Assembly: GCA_019359175.1 (NCBI GenBank)
Contig: JAHHHU010000020.1
Coordinates: forward strand, 19,137 to 83,136
Origin: Phormidium tanganyikae FI6-MK23
GTDB lineage: Bacteria > Cyanobacteriota > Cyanobacteriia > Leptolyngbyales > Leptolyngbyaceae
Direction of reading: 5' to 3'
DNA: 64,000 nt
This document shows, piece by piece, positions 7,401-15,338 of this stretch. The translations under genes were made by a program, and so were the position numbers. Position 1 is the stretch's first letter; each line of letters opens with the position of its first letter. The notes beneath the pieces were generated by a model that saw only the letters and a program-made list of their open reading frames with translations, did no database searches and was not told the origin of the DNA.

Positions 7401-9998
7401 GTGAAAGAGCTTCGAGCAATCAGTTTAATGACTGCCGCGACCCTTGCCCTGATCAGTCATCAGCCCGCATCTGCAAACCCGACTCAAGTGACCAATGTCA
7501 AAGTGAATCCGAATGGTTCGGGCTTTGATGTGGTGCTAGAAACGCAGGGCGGCAAAGCGCCTCAAGTCTTTAACGTCAATCGTGGCAATACTTGGAATGC
7601 GTATGTGTTCAATGCCCAGATCAGTCAACCGTTTCGTCAGAACAATCCGGCTCCAGGAATTTCGCAAATTTCGGTGATTCCGTCGGGTGCGAATGGGGTG
7701 CAGGTGACGGTTGTGGGAACGAGTGCAACCCCGATCGGGCAAATTGCTAGCCGCAATGCTCAAGGGGTAATCTTTAATGTGTCGGGTGCGGGTGGCGGAA
7801 GCTCTCCGAATGCGGCGACGAATGTTCCGCCTGTCCCGATTGCGGTTGCTCAGGCGACTCCTTCGGCTTCGTTGCCGATGTCTCCCGTGGCTCAGATGCC
7901 GAATTCGACTACGCCGATCGCGCCGTTTGTACCGAGCGCTCAAGTGCCGAATCAAGGACAGCCGACTGTTCCCGTTGCTCCGACTCCACCTTTAATGAGA
8001 AGAGCCGTTGCGCCTCCGGTGGGTGATCAAGCAGTTTCGCAGATTGATACCTCAGCAACAACGATCGACTTAGGCACAAACGAACGGATTCCGCGTTTGG
8101 TGTTGAGAGATGCGCCTGTGCGAGAAGTACTATCGCTCTTAGCTCGTGCAGCAAACTTGAACTTAGCCTATAGTGAGTCCGGTGCAAGTGGAGCCGCACC
8201 TGCCGCTGGACAGGCTGCTAAAGCGAATGGGCCAACCATTTCTTTAGATATTCAGAACGAATCAGTTCAAGATGTGTTCAACTATGTGCTGAGAGTTGCT
8301 TGTCTCCCCGTGGCGAGTAGCGCGGGCGGTGCAGGCGGCGCGGGTAGTGGTGCTTGTGCTTCTCTAGATGTGAATCGTGTTGGACGAACGATCTTTGTCG
8401 GTCCTCGCCTGCCTGACGATGCCCGCAACATCATTTCTCGAACCATCCGTCTGAATCAGGTTTCAGTTGCAGATGCTTCTGGTTTTTTGACGACTCAAGG
8501 GGCAGAAACACAGCGACCATTTGAGCAGATTGAAGTTCAGACGATCGGTGAAGGTGCGGCAGCTAGAACGATCGAAACAAGAACCCCCACGATTCTGTCA
8601 CTCAGAGCAACTGAAGGCACTGCACCCTTAATTTTGCGAGGATTATCGGTATCATCGAATGATAGGCTAAATTCAATCACACTTACAGGCGCACCTCGTA
8701 AAGTTGAGATTGCGACTCGCCTTTTGGGTCAATTGGATGCCCGTCGTCGGCAAGTTTCCATCAATGTCAAAATCGTTGACGTGAACCTGTTGAAGACAGA
8801 GGACTTCAACACCAGTTTCTCATTTGGCATCGGCAACAATTTCTTTAACGTCGATCGAGGCGCAGCCGTTTTCAACTTTGGGCAATACCGACCGCCAACA
8901 GCGGGAGAAACTGGAGGGAACCTAGCAGGTCGTCCGATCATTGACAATCCTTACCAGGGCGGTAATATCTTCCTTAATCCAAGCGGGAGTGTAAATTTTC
9001 CAGGCACTGCATCTGGAACAAGAACTATTCTGAACGATGGCGTAAACAATATTTTTAGACGCACAGAAACCCCTCCTCCCAACTCAATTGGAACAGGAAG
9101 CTTTCCATCTGCGACCCCTGGGGTTTCGTCGAATCCATTGCAACCTGGAATTACAGACTATACTCTCGCAACTCCAAGCGTTGAAACGACGACAATTACC
9201 GCAGGAACCCCAGGCACTCCAGCCACTCCAGATCGATTGATTCCAACTGGAAATGGCAATTTCACATTTGTTCCAGGTACTCCAGCTACTCCAGGCACAA
9301 GAGATACGGTTACATCAAACTTTGTGCAGGGCACAGCAGGCACGATTACTAGAAACCTGCCGAGTTTCTTTCAGTTTCCAACCCAGTTTCTAGCGCGGCT
9401 ACAATCGCAAGTCACAAGTGGCAATGCAAAGATTCTTGCTTCTCCGACTGTTGTTGTTCAGGATGGAGAGAAGTCCTCGGTTCGACTAACGCAGGAGGTG
9501 TTCAGCGGATTTAGAAGGAACACACAAGTGAATGGAACGCAAAGCACTGATGTCAGCGAACCAATCATCCGCGAAGCAGGACTAACCCTAAATCTTATAG
9601 TCGATCGCATTGATGACAATGGCTTTGTCACATTGCGAGTTAATCCGGTCATCTCTGCACCTTCTAATGCAGTGAACACACCTCAAGGGCCAATCACGCT
9701 GATTAGTGGACGAAGTGTAGAGTCTGGTGCAATTCGAGTGCGCGATGGACAAACGCTGATCCTATCTGGAATCATTCAAGAAACCGATCGCGCTTCCGTA
9801 ACGAAAGTACCAATCTTAGGTGATCTGCCATTGCTTGGAGCATTGTTTAGAAGCACCAACCGCAACAACACCCGCCAAGAAGTCGTTGTGATGATCACGC
9901 CGCAAATTATGGATGATGGCGATCAATCCAATTTCGGGTATGGCTATGTTCCGGGCAAAGAAACTCGCCAGTTCTTGCAACAGCAAGAGAATCGCTAA
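7401..9998 (+). CDS. pilQ: type IV pilus secretin PilQ
   Basis: The outer-membrane secretin through which the pilus passes. I place the start at GTG 7401 because AGAGGAG at 7386-7392 is correctly spaced for it; an in-frame GTG at 7392 overlaps that site. Residues 1-25 form a signal peptide ending in ASA. An N-terminal AMIN-type beta domain (VTNVKVNPNGSGFDVVLET) binds cell wall. A Pro/Ala-rich linker follows, then a secretin N-terminal region starting near PRLVLRDAPVREVLSLLARAA, and the C-terminal secretin domain (VPILGDLPLLGALFRS, VVVMITPQIMD). Between about residues 560 and 650 lies a Thr/Pro/Gly-rich insert with repeated GTPATP units, not part of the usual secretin core. At 865 residues it is long for PilQ but normal for cyanobacteria. 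Confidence 0.95.
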   Translation: MKELRAISLMTAATLALISHQPASANPTQVTNVKVNPNGSGFDVVLETQGGKAPQVFNVNRGNTWNAYVFNAQISQPFRQNNPAPGISQISVIPSGANGVQVTVVGTSATPIGQIASRNAQGVIFNVSGAGGGSSPNAATNVPPVPIAVAQATPSASLPMSPVAQMPNSTTPIAPFVPSAQVPNQGQPTVPVAPTPPLMRRAVAPPVGDQAVSQIDTSATTIDLGTNERIPRLVLRDAPVREVLSLLARAANLNLAYSESGASGAAPAAGQAAKANGPTISLDIQNESVQDVFNYVLRVACLPVASSAGGAGGAGSGACASLDVNRVGRTIFVGPRLPDDARNIISRTIRLNQVSVADASGFLTTQGAETQRPFEQIEVQTIGEGAAARTIETRTPTILSLRATEGTAPLILRGLSVSSNDRLNSITLTGAPRKVEIATRLLGQLDARRRQVSINVKIVDVNLLKTEDFNTSFSFGIGNNFFNVDRGAAVFNFGQYRPPTAGETGGNLAGRPIIDNPYQGGNIFLNPSGSVNFPGTASGTRTILNDGVNNIFRRTETPPPNSIGTGSFPSATPGVSSNPLQPGITDYTLATPSVETTTITAGTPGTPATPDRLIPTGNGNFTFVPGTPATPGTRDTVTSNFVQGTAGTITRNLPSFFQFPTQFLARLQSQVTSGNAKILASPTVVVQDGEKSSVRLTQEVFSGFRRNTQVNGTQSTDVSEPIIREAGLTLNLIVDRIDDNGFVTLRVNPVISAPSNAVNTPQGPITLISGRSVESGAIRVRDGQTLILSGIIQETDRASVTKVPILGDLPLLGALFRSTNRNNTRQEVVVMITPQIMDDGDQSNFGYGYVPGKETRQFLQQQENR

Positions 9999-10023
9999 CG
10001 CAAACACGCTCTAAATCCAAATT

Positions 10024-10054
10024 GCCAGAGTTCTTCTTGAATTCTGGCTTTTTT
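10024..10054 (+). terminator. intrinsic terminator after pilQ
   Basis: GCCAGA at 10024-10029 pairs with TCTGGC at 10043-10048, and inner bases GTTC/GAAT partly extend the stem. A run of T follows at 10049-10054. It lies 26 bases after the pilQ stop and closes the pilMNOQ operon. Confidence 0.85.
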
Positions 10055-10103
10055 ATTGCAAGGCTTCGGGATGAATCACGGCGATGTTAGACGCGATCGC
10101 GAA
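10053..10103 (-). pseudogene. remnant of a vapC 3' end
   Basis: Read on the minus strand, these bases encode FAIASNIAVIHPEALQ followed by TAA. That matches the last 16 codons of the vapC at 10409-10851 (FAIASNITVIHPQTLM and stop), with several silent and replacement differences. Upstream of the GCGATCGC octamer at 10093-10100 the similarity to vapC stops. Instead the bases resemble the upstream region of the vapB antitoxin gene near 11125-11145 (TAGATTC before GCGATCGC, with ATTTT further out). The piece therefore looks like a deletion scar of an older vapBC copy joined at the octamer. No protein is expected. Confidence 0.6.
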
Positions 10104-10151
10104 TCTAAGCGAAAATAGAGATGATACGATCGCGCTCAGATGGTAAACCTC

Positions 10152-10397
10152 ATGTCAGAAGTTCTTACCCTAGAAGAAATGAAGCATCGATACTACGGTG
10201 AATGGCTCATCGTTGCCTGCACCGAGCTCGACGACCAAATGAACCCAATTCGCGGAGAAGTCGTTGCTCATTCCCACGATCGCGACACGATTTACGACGC
10301 GATCGCAAACCATCGCCATCAATACGTCGCACAACAAAACCTGCCTCGTACACTAGCGATCGAATATGTTGGCAATATTTCTACAGCAATTCTGTGA
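10152..10397 (+). CDS. conserved hypothetical protein, 81 residues
   Basis: A small soluble protein starting MSEVLTLEEMKHRYYGEWLI. I prefer ATG 10152 to the in-frame ATG at 10140 because the MSEVLTLEEM start resembles small cyanobacterial proteins of this kind that I recall. It contains the motif RGEVVAHSHDRDTIYDAI and ends in AIEYVGNISTAIL. In other cyanobacteria similar proteins often lie near accessory, toxin-antitoxin or retropepsin-like genes, but no function is established. Its position is odd: the scar of one vapC tail lies directly upstream and the intact tail of another vapC begins 12 bases after its stop, on the opposite strand. No membrane segment or signal peptide is seen. Confidence 0.65.
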   Translation: MSEVLTLEEMKHRYYGEWLIVACTELDDQMNPIRGEVVAHSHDRDTIYDAIANHRHQYVAQQNLPRTLAIEYVGNISTAIL

Positions 10398-10408
10398 AAG
10401 ACAAAGCT

Positions 10409-10851
10409 TTACATCAAGGTTTGGGGATGAATTACGGTGATGTTAGACGCGATCGCAAAATCATTCGGATTCAGCGTCAGTAGATGATCAACACCGTGAG
10501 TCAGCATGATAGCAATGAGGCGAATATCATGAGATCGCTTTCCTTTGATGCTACTGATTGAGACTAACTCTAGCCAAGTTGGAAAAATTCCAAGCGGTCT
10601 TCGAGCAATGGAAATCGATCGAGCAATTGCTCTACGGAAGCTTTCGCTTGCTCTGTACTCCAACCAAAGCCATTCACTCTTGCAGGACAGGTTGCAACCA
10701 CCCAAAACTCGATCAGAACTTGTGAAGTAATGACACACTGATGACCTTGCGCCGTTAAGTTAAAGACTGCATCAGTGGCAAGGTCGTACTGAATATCAAA
10801 TGGATTAGACAATCGTAAAACGATATTTGTATCGAGTAGATATCGTGTCAT
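10409..10851 (-). pseudogene. vapC: VapC-type PIN-domain toxin, frameshifted
   Basis: A PIN-domain ribonuclease of the VapC toxin type, broken into two frames. The first frame (10851 down to about 10585) gives MTRYLLDTNIVLRLSNP with the first acidic residue, then SQVLIEFWVVATCP with the second, and stops shortly after EFFQLG. Reading continues in the next frame as IFPTWLELVSISSIKGKRSHDIRLIAIML and on to LLTLNPNDFAIASN, which supplies the third and fourth acidic sites. The shift falls at the five-A run at 10583-10587 (T5 on the coding strand); one added base would restore a protein of about 147 residues. The ATG overlaps the antitoxin stop by four bases (ATGA), a classic TA arrangement. The toxin is either inactive or the lesion is a homopolymer error. 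Confidence 0.8.
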
Positions 10852-11093
10852 TCGCCGTAAATACTTTCTCGATCCAATGCTTCATCTGGTAAACTGCCAC
10901 CTGTTTTGGGAAATTGTTGAGTCCATTCCCGAAAGTCTTTCAGCCATTCTTCTTGTGTGGCTGTCTCCCAAAATCGCTTAGGCTTCTGAGACTGCTCAGA
11001 TTGAACTTGAATCGCAGCGATAAAGCTTTCAACTTGCTTCAATTGGTCTTCGCTCAACTGTTCAATTTCTTGCTTTACTTTTTCTCTTAGCAT
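10848..11093 (-). CDS. vapB: VapB-type antitoxin partner of the frameshifted vapC
   Basis: An 81-residue acidic protein beginning MLREKVKQEIEQLSEDQLKQ and ending in LPDEALDRESIYGE. This architecture, a helical N-terminal part and an acidic disordered tail directly before a PIN toxin, fits antitoxins that neutralise VapC. I chose ATG 11093; the longer open frame to 11183 would run into the Uma2 gene and its extra residues look non-coding. No strong Shine-Dalgarno is visible. The stop overlaps the vapC start. With vapC frameshifted this gene may now be an orphan antitoxin. The antitoxin role rests on position and general character rather than on a recognisable DNA-binding fold. Confidence 0.7.
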   Translation of the reverse strand: MLREKVKQEIEQLSEDQLKQVESFIAAIQVQSEQSQKPKRFWETATQEEWLKDFREWTQQFPKTGGSLPDEALDRESIYGE

Positions 11094-11179
11094 CGCTTTG
11101 TAAAATTCTATTCTTTCATCATAAGCGATCGCGAATCTAGGTAAAATAATCCAATCGCACTTGCAATCATCGATCGCAC

Positions 11180-11758
11180 TCACTCAACCACTTCAGGACT
11201 AAGATTAATATCTTCATAAAGTAGGTCGATCGAGAACTTCAGATCCACACTTGTTAGATGAATCTCATCCCCTTGACTGTAGGATGTGAGTTCCCATTTC
11301 TTATTTTCATTGAGTCGGAAAACATCAACATTCACCGCATCAGAGCTAATCAAAACATACTCTTTCAGGCTTTCGAGCTTTCGATACTGAGCAAACTTAT
11401 TCCCACGATCGTAAGCCTCAGTCGTAGGCGAAAGCACCTCAGCAATCAAGCAAGGATATTGCACAAACTTCAACGCAGTACGATCTCGCTGATCACAAGA
11501 CACATTTACATCAGGATAGAAAAAAGGGCCATTTTCTGTAACTCCGACCTTTGCATCAGAATTAAGAACCTGACACCCACGACCCCGTAAGTGAGATTTT
11601 AGAAGCGATACAAAATTAACCGCGATAGCACTATGAGGAATCGTTCCGCCTGTCATCGCATAGACTTCGCCTTCCGCATATTCGTAGCGAATCTCTTGTC
11701 GTTCTTCCCATTCAAGATACTCTTGCGGGCTAAAAGAAAATTTAGAACTAGCAACCAT
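11180..11758 (-). CDS. Uma2 family (DUF820) restriction-endonuclease-like protein
   Basis: A 192-residue member of the Uma2 family, greatly expanded in cyanobacteria and sharing the PD-(D/E)XK nuclease fold. It shows the typical opening FSPQEYLEWEERQEIRYEY, the GEVYAMTGGTIPHSAI segment, the putative active-site strand with Asp in FFYPDVNVSC, and CLIAEVLSPTTEAYDRGNKF containing the Glu and the family's YDRG motif. The function of the family is unresolved; some members are linked to mobile or TA-rich regions, which fits the vapBC neighbour. It stands just upstream of vapB on the same strand. Confidence 0.85.
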   Translation of the reverse strand: MVASSKFSFSPQEYLEWEERQEIRYEYAEGEVYAMTGGTIPHSAIAVNFVSLLKSHLRGRGCQVLNSDAKVGVTENGPFFYPDVNVSCDQRDRTALKFVQYPCLIAEVLSPTTEAYDRGNKFAQYRKLESLKEYVLISSDAVNVDVFRLNENKKWELTSYSQGDEIHLTSVDLKFSIDLLYEDINLSPEVVE

Positions 11759-11840
11759 ACGATTTTTTAGAGAAGTTCGATGTTCTTACTCTAGCGGCTT
11801 TCACTTCTTGGTACGCTGAAGAAACAAAACACTTCTAATA

Positions 11841-12476
11841 ATGGGCTTACAAGTCAAAATCTGCGGCATTACCAAATTAGATCAAGCGATCGCAATTCAG
11901 CAATCTGGTGCAACTGCGATCGGCTTTATCTGTGTTCCCAAAACTCCCCGCTACATTGAAGCCACTAACATTCGAGCCATCACTGATCAGCTATCCATTG
12001 ATCGCGTCGGTGTGTTCCTCAATGCCTCGATCGACACCATCCAAGAAACCATTGCGATCGCCAATCTCAACGTTGTTCAACTCCACGGCAACGAATCGCC
12101 AGCATTTTGCCAAGAAGTCCGATCGCTCAATGTCAAGCTGATCAAAGCACTCCGAATCCGATCGCAAGCTGATCTCAAATGCTCGGTCGACTATCAATCC
12201 CAAGTCGATGTTCTCCTACTCGATGCGTATCATCCAGAACAAGCAGGCGGAACCGGATTAACGATCGATTGGACAATGCTCAAACAGTTTCGCCCTACCT
12301 GCGATTGGTGGCTAGCAGGCGGACTTACCCCAAACAACGTCACTAATGCACTGAGCTTAGTTACACCCGACGGCATTGACCTATCAAGCGGATTAGAAAA
12401 CGCCCCAGGCGATAAAAACCTGGAGCGTGTGCAAAGTCTATTCAATCAACTCAAGGACTACCAGAACGAAGGCTGA
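11841..12476 (+). CDS. trpF: phosphoribosylanthranilate isomerase
   Basis: This 211-residue TIM-barrel enzyme converts N-(5'-phosphoribosyl)anthranilate to CdRP in tryptophan synthesis. The signature VKICGIT is at residues 5-11, with the catalytic Cys. The catalytic Asp lies in [20 protein letters not shown], and the phosphate-binding end is [12 protein letters not shown] followed by GIDLSSGLE. The length is normal. It is not in a trp operon, which is usual for cyanobacteria. Its 3' end overlaps the convergent folE gene by 19 bases, so transcripts of the two genes are antisense to each other at their ends. Confidence 0.95.
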   Translation: MGLQVKICGITKLDQAIAIQQSGATAIGFICVPKTPRYIEATNIRAITDQLSIDRVGVFLNASIDTIQETIAIANLNVVQLHGNESPAFCQEVRSLNVKLIKALRIRSQADLKCSVDYQSQVDVLLLDAYHPEQAGGTGLTIDWTMLKQFRPTCDWWLAGGLTPNNVTNALSLVTPDGIDLSSGLENAPGDKNLERVQSLFNQLKDYQNEG

Positions 12477-13135
12477 TGGCGAATCAAATTCAGATACTCC
12501 TCACGAGTCTTCTGATCATCTTGAAACACACCCACCATCGCACTCGTCACCGTCCAAGATCCAGGCTTCTGCACCCCACGCATCACCATACACATATGCG
12601 AAGCCTCCATCACCACTGCCACCCCACGCGGCTGAAGCACTTCCTGCAATGCCTCCGCCACCTGACGAGTCAATCGCTCCTGCACCTGTAACCGTCGCGA
12701 ATACATCTCCACAATTCGCGCCAGCTTACTCAAGCCCACGACCTTCTCGTTTGGAATATAGGCAACGTGCGCCCGACCCATAAACGGCAGCATATGATGC
12801 TCACACAAGCTAAAGAAATTGATGTCGCGCACCAACACCATCTCATTGTGCCCTTCATCAAAAATCGCCCCATTCACCAACTCTTCGAGCGACTGGTTAT
12901 ACCCGCTGGTTAAGAACCGCATCGAATCCGCTACCCGCTTCGGAGTCTTCAGCAAGCCTTCGCGTTCGGGATCTTCTCCCACCCCGACGAGCATTGTTCG
13001 CACCGCGTCCATCATCTGTTCGCGCGTTTCTTCACTCGGCGGATTAATCTTCGCTTCTTGACCGTTCTGCGTATTGCGATCGGGTCTTGATTCTAAATTT
13101 TTCGCGCTGAATCCATTCGGAGAGGCAATAGTCAT
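12458..13135 (-). CDS. folE: GTP cyclohydrolase I
   Basis: This enzyme turns GTP into 7,8-dihydroneopterin triphosphate, the first step of folate and tetrahydropterin synthesis. The 225-residue protein starts at ATG 13135 ([10 protein letters not shown]); the frame is open further upstream but runs into the SDR gene and looks non-coding. Visible are [13 protein letters not shown], the zinc-binding Cys and His in [35 protein letters not shown], and the second zinc-ligand Cys in [10 protein letters not shown]. It follows the SDR gene by 53 bases on the same strand and probably shares its transcript. The 3' end overlaps trpF. Confidence 0.95.
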   Translation of the reverse strand: MTIASPNGFSAKNLESRPDRNTQNGQEAKINPPSEETREQMMDAVRTMLVGVGEDPEREGLLKTPKRVADSMRFLTSGYNQSLEELVNGAIFDEGHNEMVLVRDINFFSLCEHHMLPFMGRAHVAYIPNEKVVGLSKLARIVEMYSRRLQVQERLTRQVAEALQEVLQPRGVAVVMEASHMCMVMRGVQKPGSWTVTSAMVGVFQDDQKTREEYLNLIRHQPSFW

Positions 13136-13188
13136 GATTGTTGCAAAGTTAAGTGTGCAAAAAAAAGCGTCTAACCAGAAAACTCGAA

Positions 13189-13914
13189 TCAGAACGTCCC
13201 CGCATTTGGCATGAGAATCATCTCTTCTACCACCGCGCGATCGTTCATCGTCGCAGCCTGTAGGATCACGTCTGCCACAATGTCTGGGGTCAACATGGCG
13301 GCGCGATCGAAGTCTGCCTGCACCGTCTCGGTATCCCAAATGGGGGTATTAACCGACCCCGGTGAAAGGGTTACAACCCGAATTCCGTGCGCCCGTTCCT
13401 CAGCGGCGAGGGTTTTCGAGAGTGCTAGTATCCCAAACTTGCTGACGCAGTACGCGCCCCAGTCGGGAAAGGTTTGATGGGCGGCGATCGAGGCGATATT
13501 GATAATCGTGCCGCGCTTTTGAGTCCGCATTCCCGGCAAGATTGCTTGAATGCACTGAAAGACACTGGTGAGGTTGAGGTCAATCACGCGCTGCCAATCG
13601 CTTAGTGGCATTTCTGCCAGTCCACCCGTGTATCCCATGCCTGCGTTGTTGACAAGAATGTCGATCGTGCCAACCTGAGAAACGAGGGTTTCAATTTGCG
13701 CTCGCACTTGATCAACATTTGCTAAGTCAAAGGCGCAGGTCTGGACATCGACCCCGAACGATAGCGCTTCTTGAGCGACCGCATCTAATTTCGCTTGGGA
13801 ACGACTGACTAAGACCAGATCAATTCCCGCTTTGGCAAAAGCGATCGCTGTTGCCTGTCCAATTCCGCTGCTCGCCCCGGTAATCAGGGCACGTCGATCG
13901 ATGGAGGAAGTCAT
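13189..13914 (-). CDS. short-chain dehydrogenase/reductase upstream of folE
   Basis: A classical SDR of 241 residues, started at ATG 13914 ([13 protein letters not shown]); the open frame upstream adds 11 unlikely residues. The NADP-binding motif TGASSGIG, the NNAGMG strand, and the catalytic Ser, Tyr and Lys in [21 protein letters not shown] are all present, so an active oxidoreductase is expected. Similar cyanobacterial SDRs have been annotated as sepiapterin reductase. The adjacent folE makes a pterin substrate plausible, but sequence alone does not decide this. Confidence 0.85.
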   Translation of the reverse strand: MTSSIDRRALITGASSGIGQATAIAFAKAGIDLVLVSRSQAKLDAVAQEALSFGVDVQTCAFDLANVDQVRAQIETLVSQVGTIDILVNNAGMGYTGGLAEMPLSDWQRVIDLNLTSVFQCIQAILPGMRTQKRGTIINIASIAAHQTFPDWGAYCVSKFGILALSKTLAAEERAHGIRVVTLSPGSVNTPIWDTETVQADFDRAAMLTPDIVADVILQAATMNDRAVVEEMILMPNAGTF

Positions 13915-14054
13915 GAATCCTCGATGAGAAAAACTCAGTAGGGGCAAAAAATCTGGTCTGAATCGCTAGTCCGTTCACGATTGAGCCTAGCGATCAAATC
14001 TGGAGCGGAGAACCAAAAAAGCTTGAGTAAGAAGATTTGGCAGGGAGTTGAAAA

Positions 14055-14162
14055 ATGAGCAGAGGGTTTAACAAATCGTTACGTTCGTTACTAATTATAT
14101 CCTGCTGCGACACGATTTTGGGGATTATGTCGATCTGCGCCGCAGTTTCTAGAGGGGTGTAG
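14055..14162 (+). CDS. possible 35-residue small protein between SDR and accA (weak)
   Basis: An open frame from ATG 14055 to TAG 14162 encodes [20 protein letters not shown] and a further hydrophobic stretch. GGAG lies 8 bases before the ATG. The basic start plus hydrophobic middle resembles a single-pass membrane peptide. It ends inside the 3' end of accA, read on the opposite strand. I know no family that matches, and it could be chance. Confidence 0.2.
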   Translation: MSRGFNKSLRSLLIISCCDTILGIMSICAAVSRGV

Positions 14163-15144
14163 ACAGCCCGGCTTCAGTAAATACGCCGATGTTACGAAAC
14201 TTCTGGTAGCGTCGATCGCGTCTCTGCTGCGGAGTCAATTGATCCAATTCGCTCAAATTCCGCAATATTGCCGCTTTCAAAGTTTCCGCTGCTTCTAACG
14301 GATGGCTGTGCGCTCCGCCGATCGGTTCTGGCAACACTTCATCCGCAATCCCCAATTCTTTCAAATCGGGAGCGGTAATTTTTAATGCTTCTGCTGCCTG
14401 AGCCGCTTTGGTCGAATCTCGCCACAAAATCGTGGCGCAAGTTTCGGGAGGTGCAACGCTGTAGACCGCGTGTTCAAACATCAGCAATCGTTCCCCGACT
14501 CCGATCGCTAACGCGCCACCCGATCCGCCTTCTCCGATCACGCTGCAAATAATCGGCACTTCAAACGAAAACATTTCGCGCAAATTGTACGCGATCGCTT
14601 CTCCCTGTCCGAACTGTTCTGCTTCAAGTCCTGCCCAGGCCGCAGGCGTATCGATAAAGGTCAAAATCGGCATTCCAAAACGATCGGCGTGTTCCATCAG
14701 CCGAATCGCTTTCCGATACCCACTCGGTGATGCCTGCCCAAAGTTGCGCTGAATATTGTCTTTGGTGTTGCGTCCCTTCTGCTGACCCAACATCACCACG
14801 GGACGACCTTCAATTCGCCCCACACCCCCAACGATCGCTGGATCATCATGACCGCCACGATCGCCATGTAGCTCCATCCATTCATCACTGAGCGCCTGAA
14901 TATAATCGAGCGTGCTAGGGCGACGAGGATGACGCGCAACTTGAAGCCGCTGTCCGGGAGTCAACCCGCTAAAAATCTCTTTACGAAGCTCGATCGCGCG
15001 TTCTTCGAGTAGCGCAATCTGATCAGACAAATCGACTTCGTTTTCCTCTGCCAACTCCCGAACTTGAGTAATTCGGGCTTCGAGTTCAGCGAGGGGCTTT
15101 TCAAAATCGAGCAAAATTGGACGACGATCGACAGAATTCGGCAT
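14149..15144 (-). CDS. accA: acetyl-CoA carboxylase carboxyltransferase subunit alpha
   Basis: The alpha half of the carboxyltransferase that moves CO2 from biotin to acetyl-CoA, giving malonyl-CoA for fatty-acid synthesis. The 331-residue protein has the family landmarks: [48 protein letters not shown], the oxyanion-forming [14 protein letters not shown], and [15 protein letters not shown]. The usual ANPEGYRKA is ASPSGYRKA here. The partner accD is not in the window, as expected in cyanobacteria, where the acc genes are scattered. Confidence 0.96.
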   Translation of the reverse strand: MPNSVDRRPILLDFEKPLAELEARITQVRELAEENEVDLSDQIALLEERAIELRKEIFSGLTPGQRLQVARHPRRPSTLDYIQALSDEWMELHGDRGGHDDPAIVGGVGRIEGRPVVMLGQQKGRNTKDNIQRNFGQASPSGYRKAIRLMEHADRFGMPILTFIDTPAAWAGLEAEQFGQGEAIAYNLREMFSFEVPIICSVIGEGGSGGALAIGVGERLLMFEHAVYSVAPPETCATILWRDSTKAAQAAEALKITAPDLKELGIADEVLPEPIGGAHSHPLEAAETLKAAILRNLSELDQLTPQQRRDRRYQKFRNIGVFTEAGLSTPL

Positions 15145-15284
15145 GAAGCACCACTCCTAAGACTGAGGAGATGTGATTTTTTCCTTGGTCTTCTAGATTA
15201 GCGGATTGTCGTCATCAACCACTAGCAAAATTCAAAAACTACTGAATTGCGATCGGAATGTAGCAAAGGGAAATTAGATCATCA

Positions 15285-15318
15285 AGAAAAAACCTCTCAG
15301 ATTAGTTCTGAGAGGTTT
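15285..15318 (-). terminator. intrinsic terminator after rpoC2
   Basis: A perfect 10-bp stem, AACCTCTCAG at 15291-15300 with its complement at 15308-15317, has a seven-base loop. Read on the minus strand it is followed by a T run (A run at 15286-15292 on the plus strand). It lies about 20 bases after the rpoC2 stop and ends the rpoB-rpoC1-rpoC2 operon. Confidence 0.9.
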
Positions 15319-15338
15319 CAAATTATCGATGTCTGACC

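Noticed and set aside
11094..11183. Longer antitoxin frame reaching 11183
   Set aside because: It overlaps the Uma2 stop and the extra residues look like translated intergenic DNA; ATG 11093 fits the antitoxin family.
13136..13339. Longer folE frame
   Set aside because: It runs through the end of the SDR gene and gives an Arg-rich sequence unlike any FolE; ATG 13135 is the natural start.
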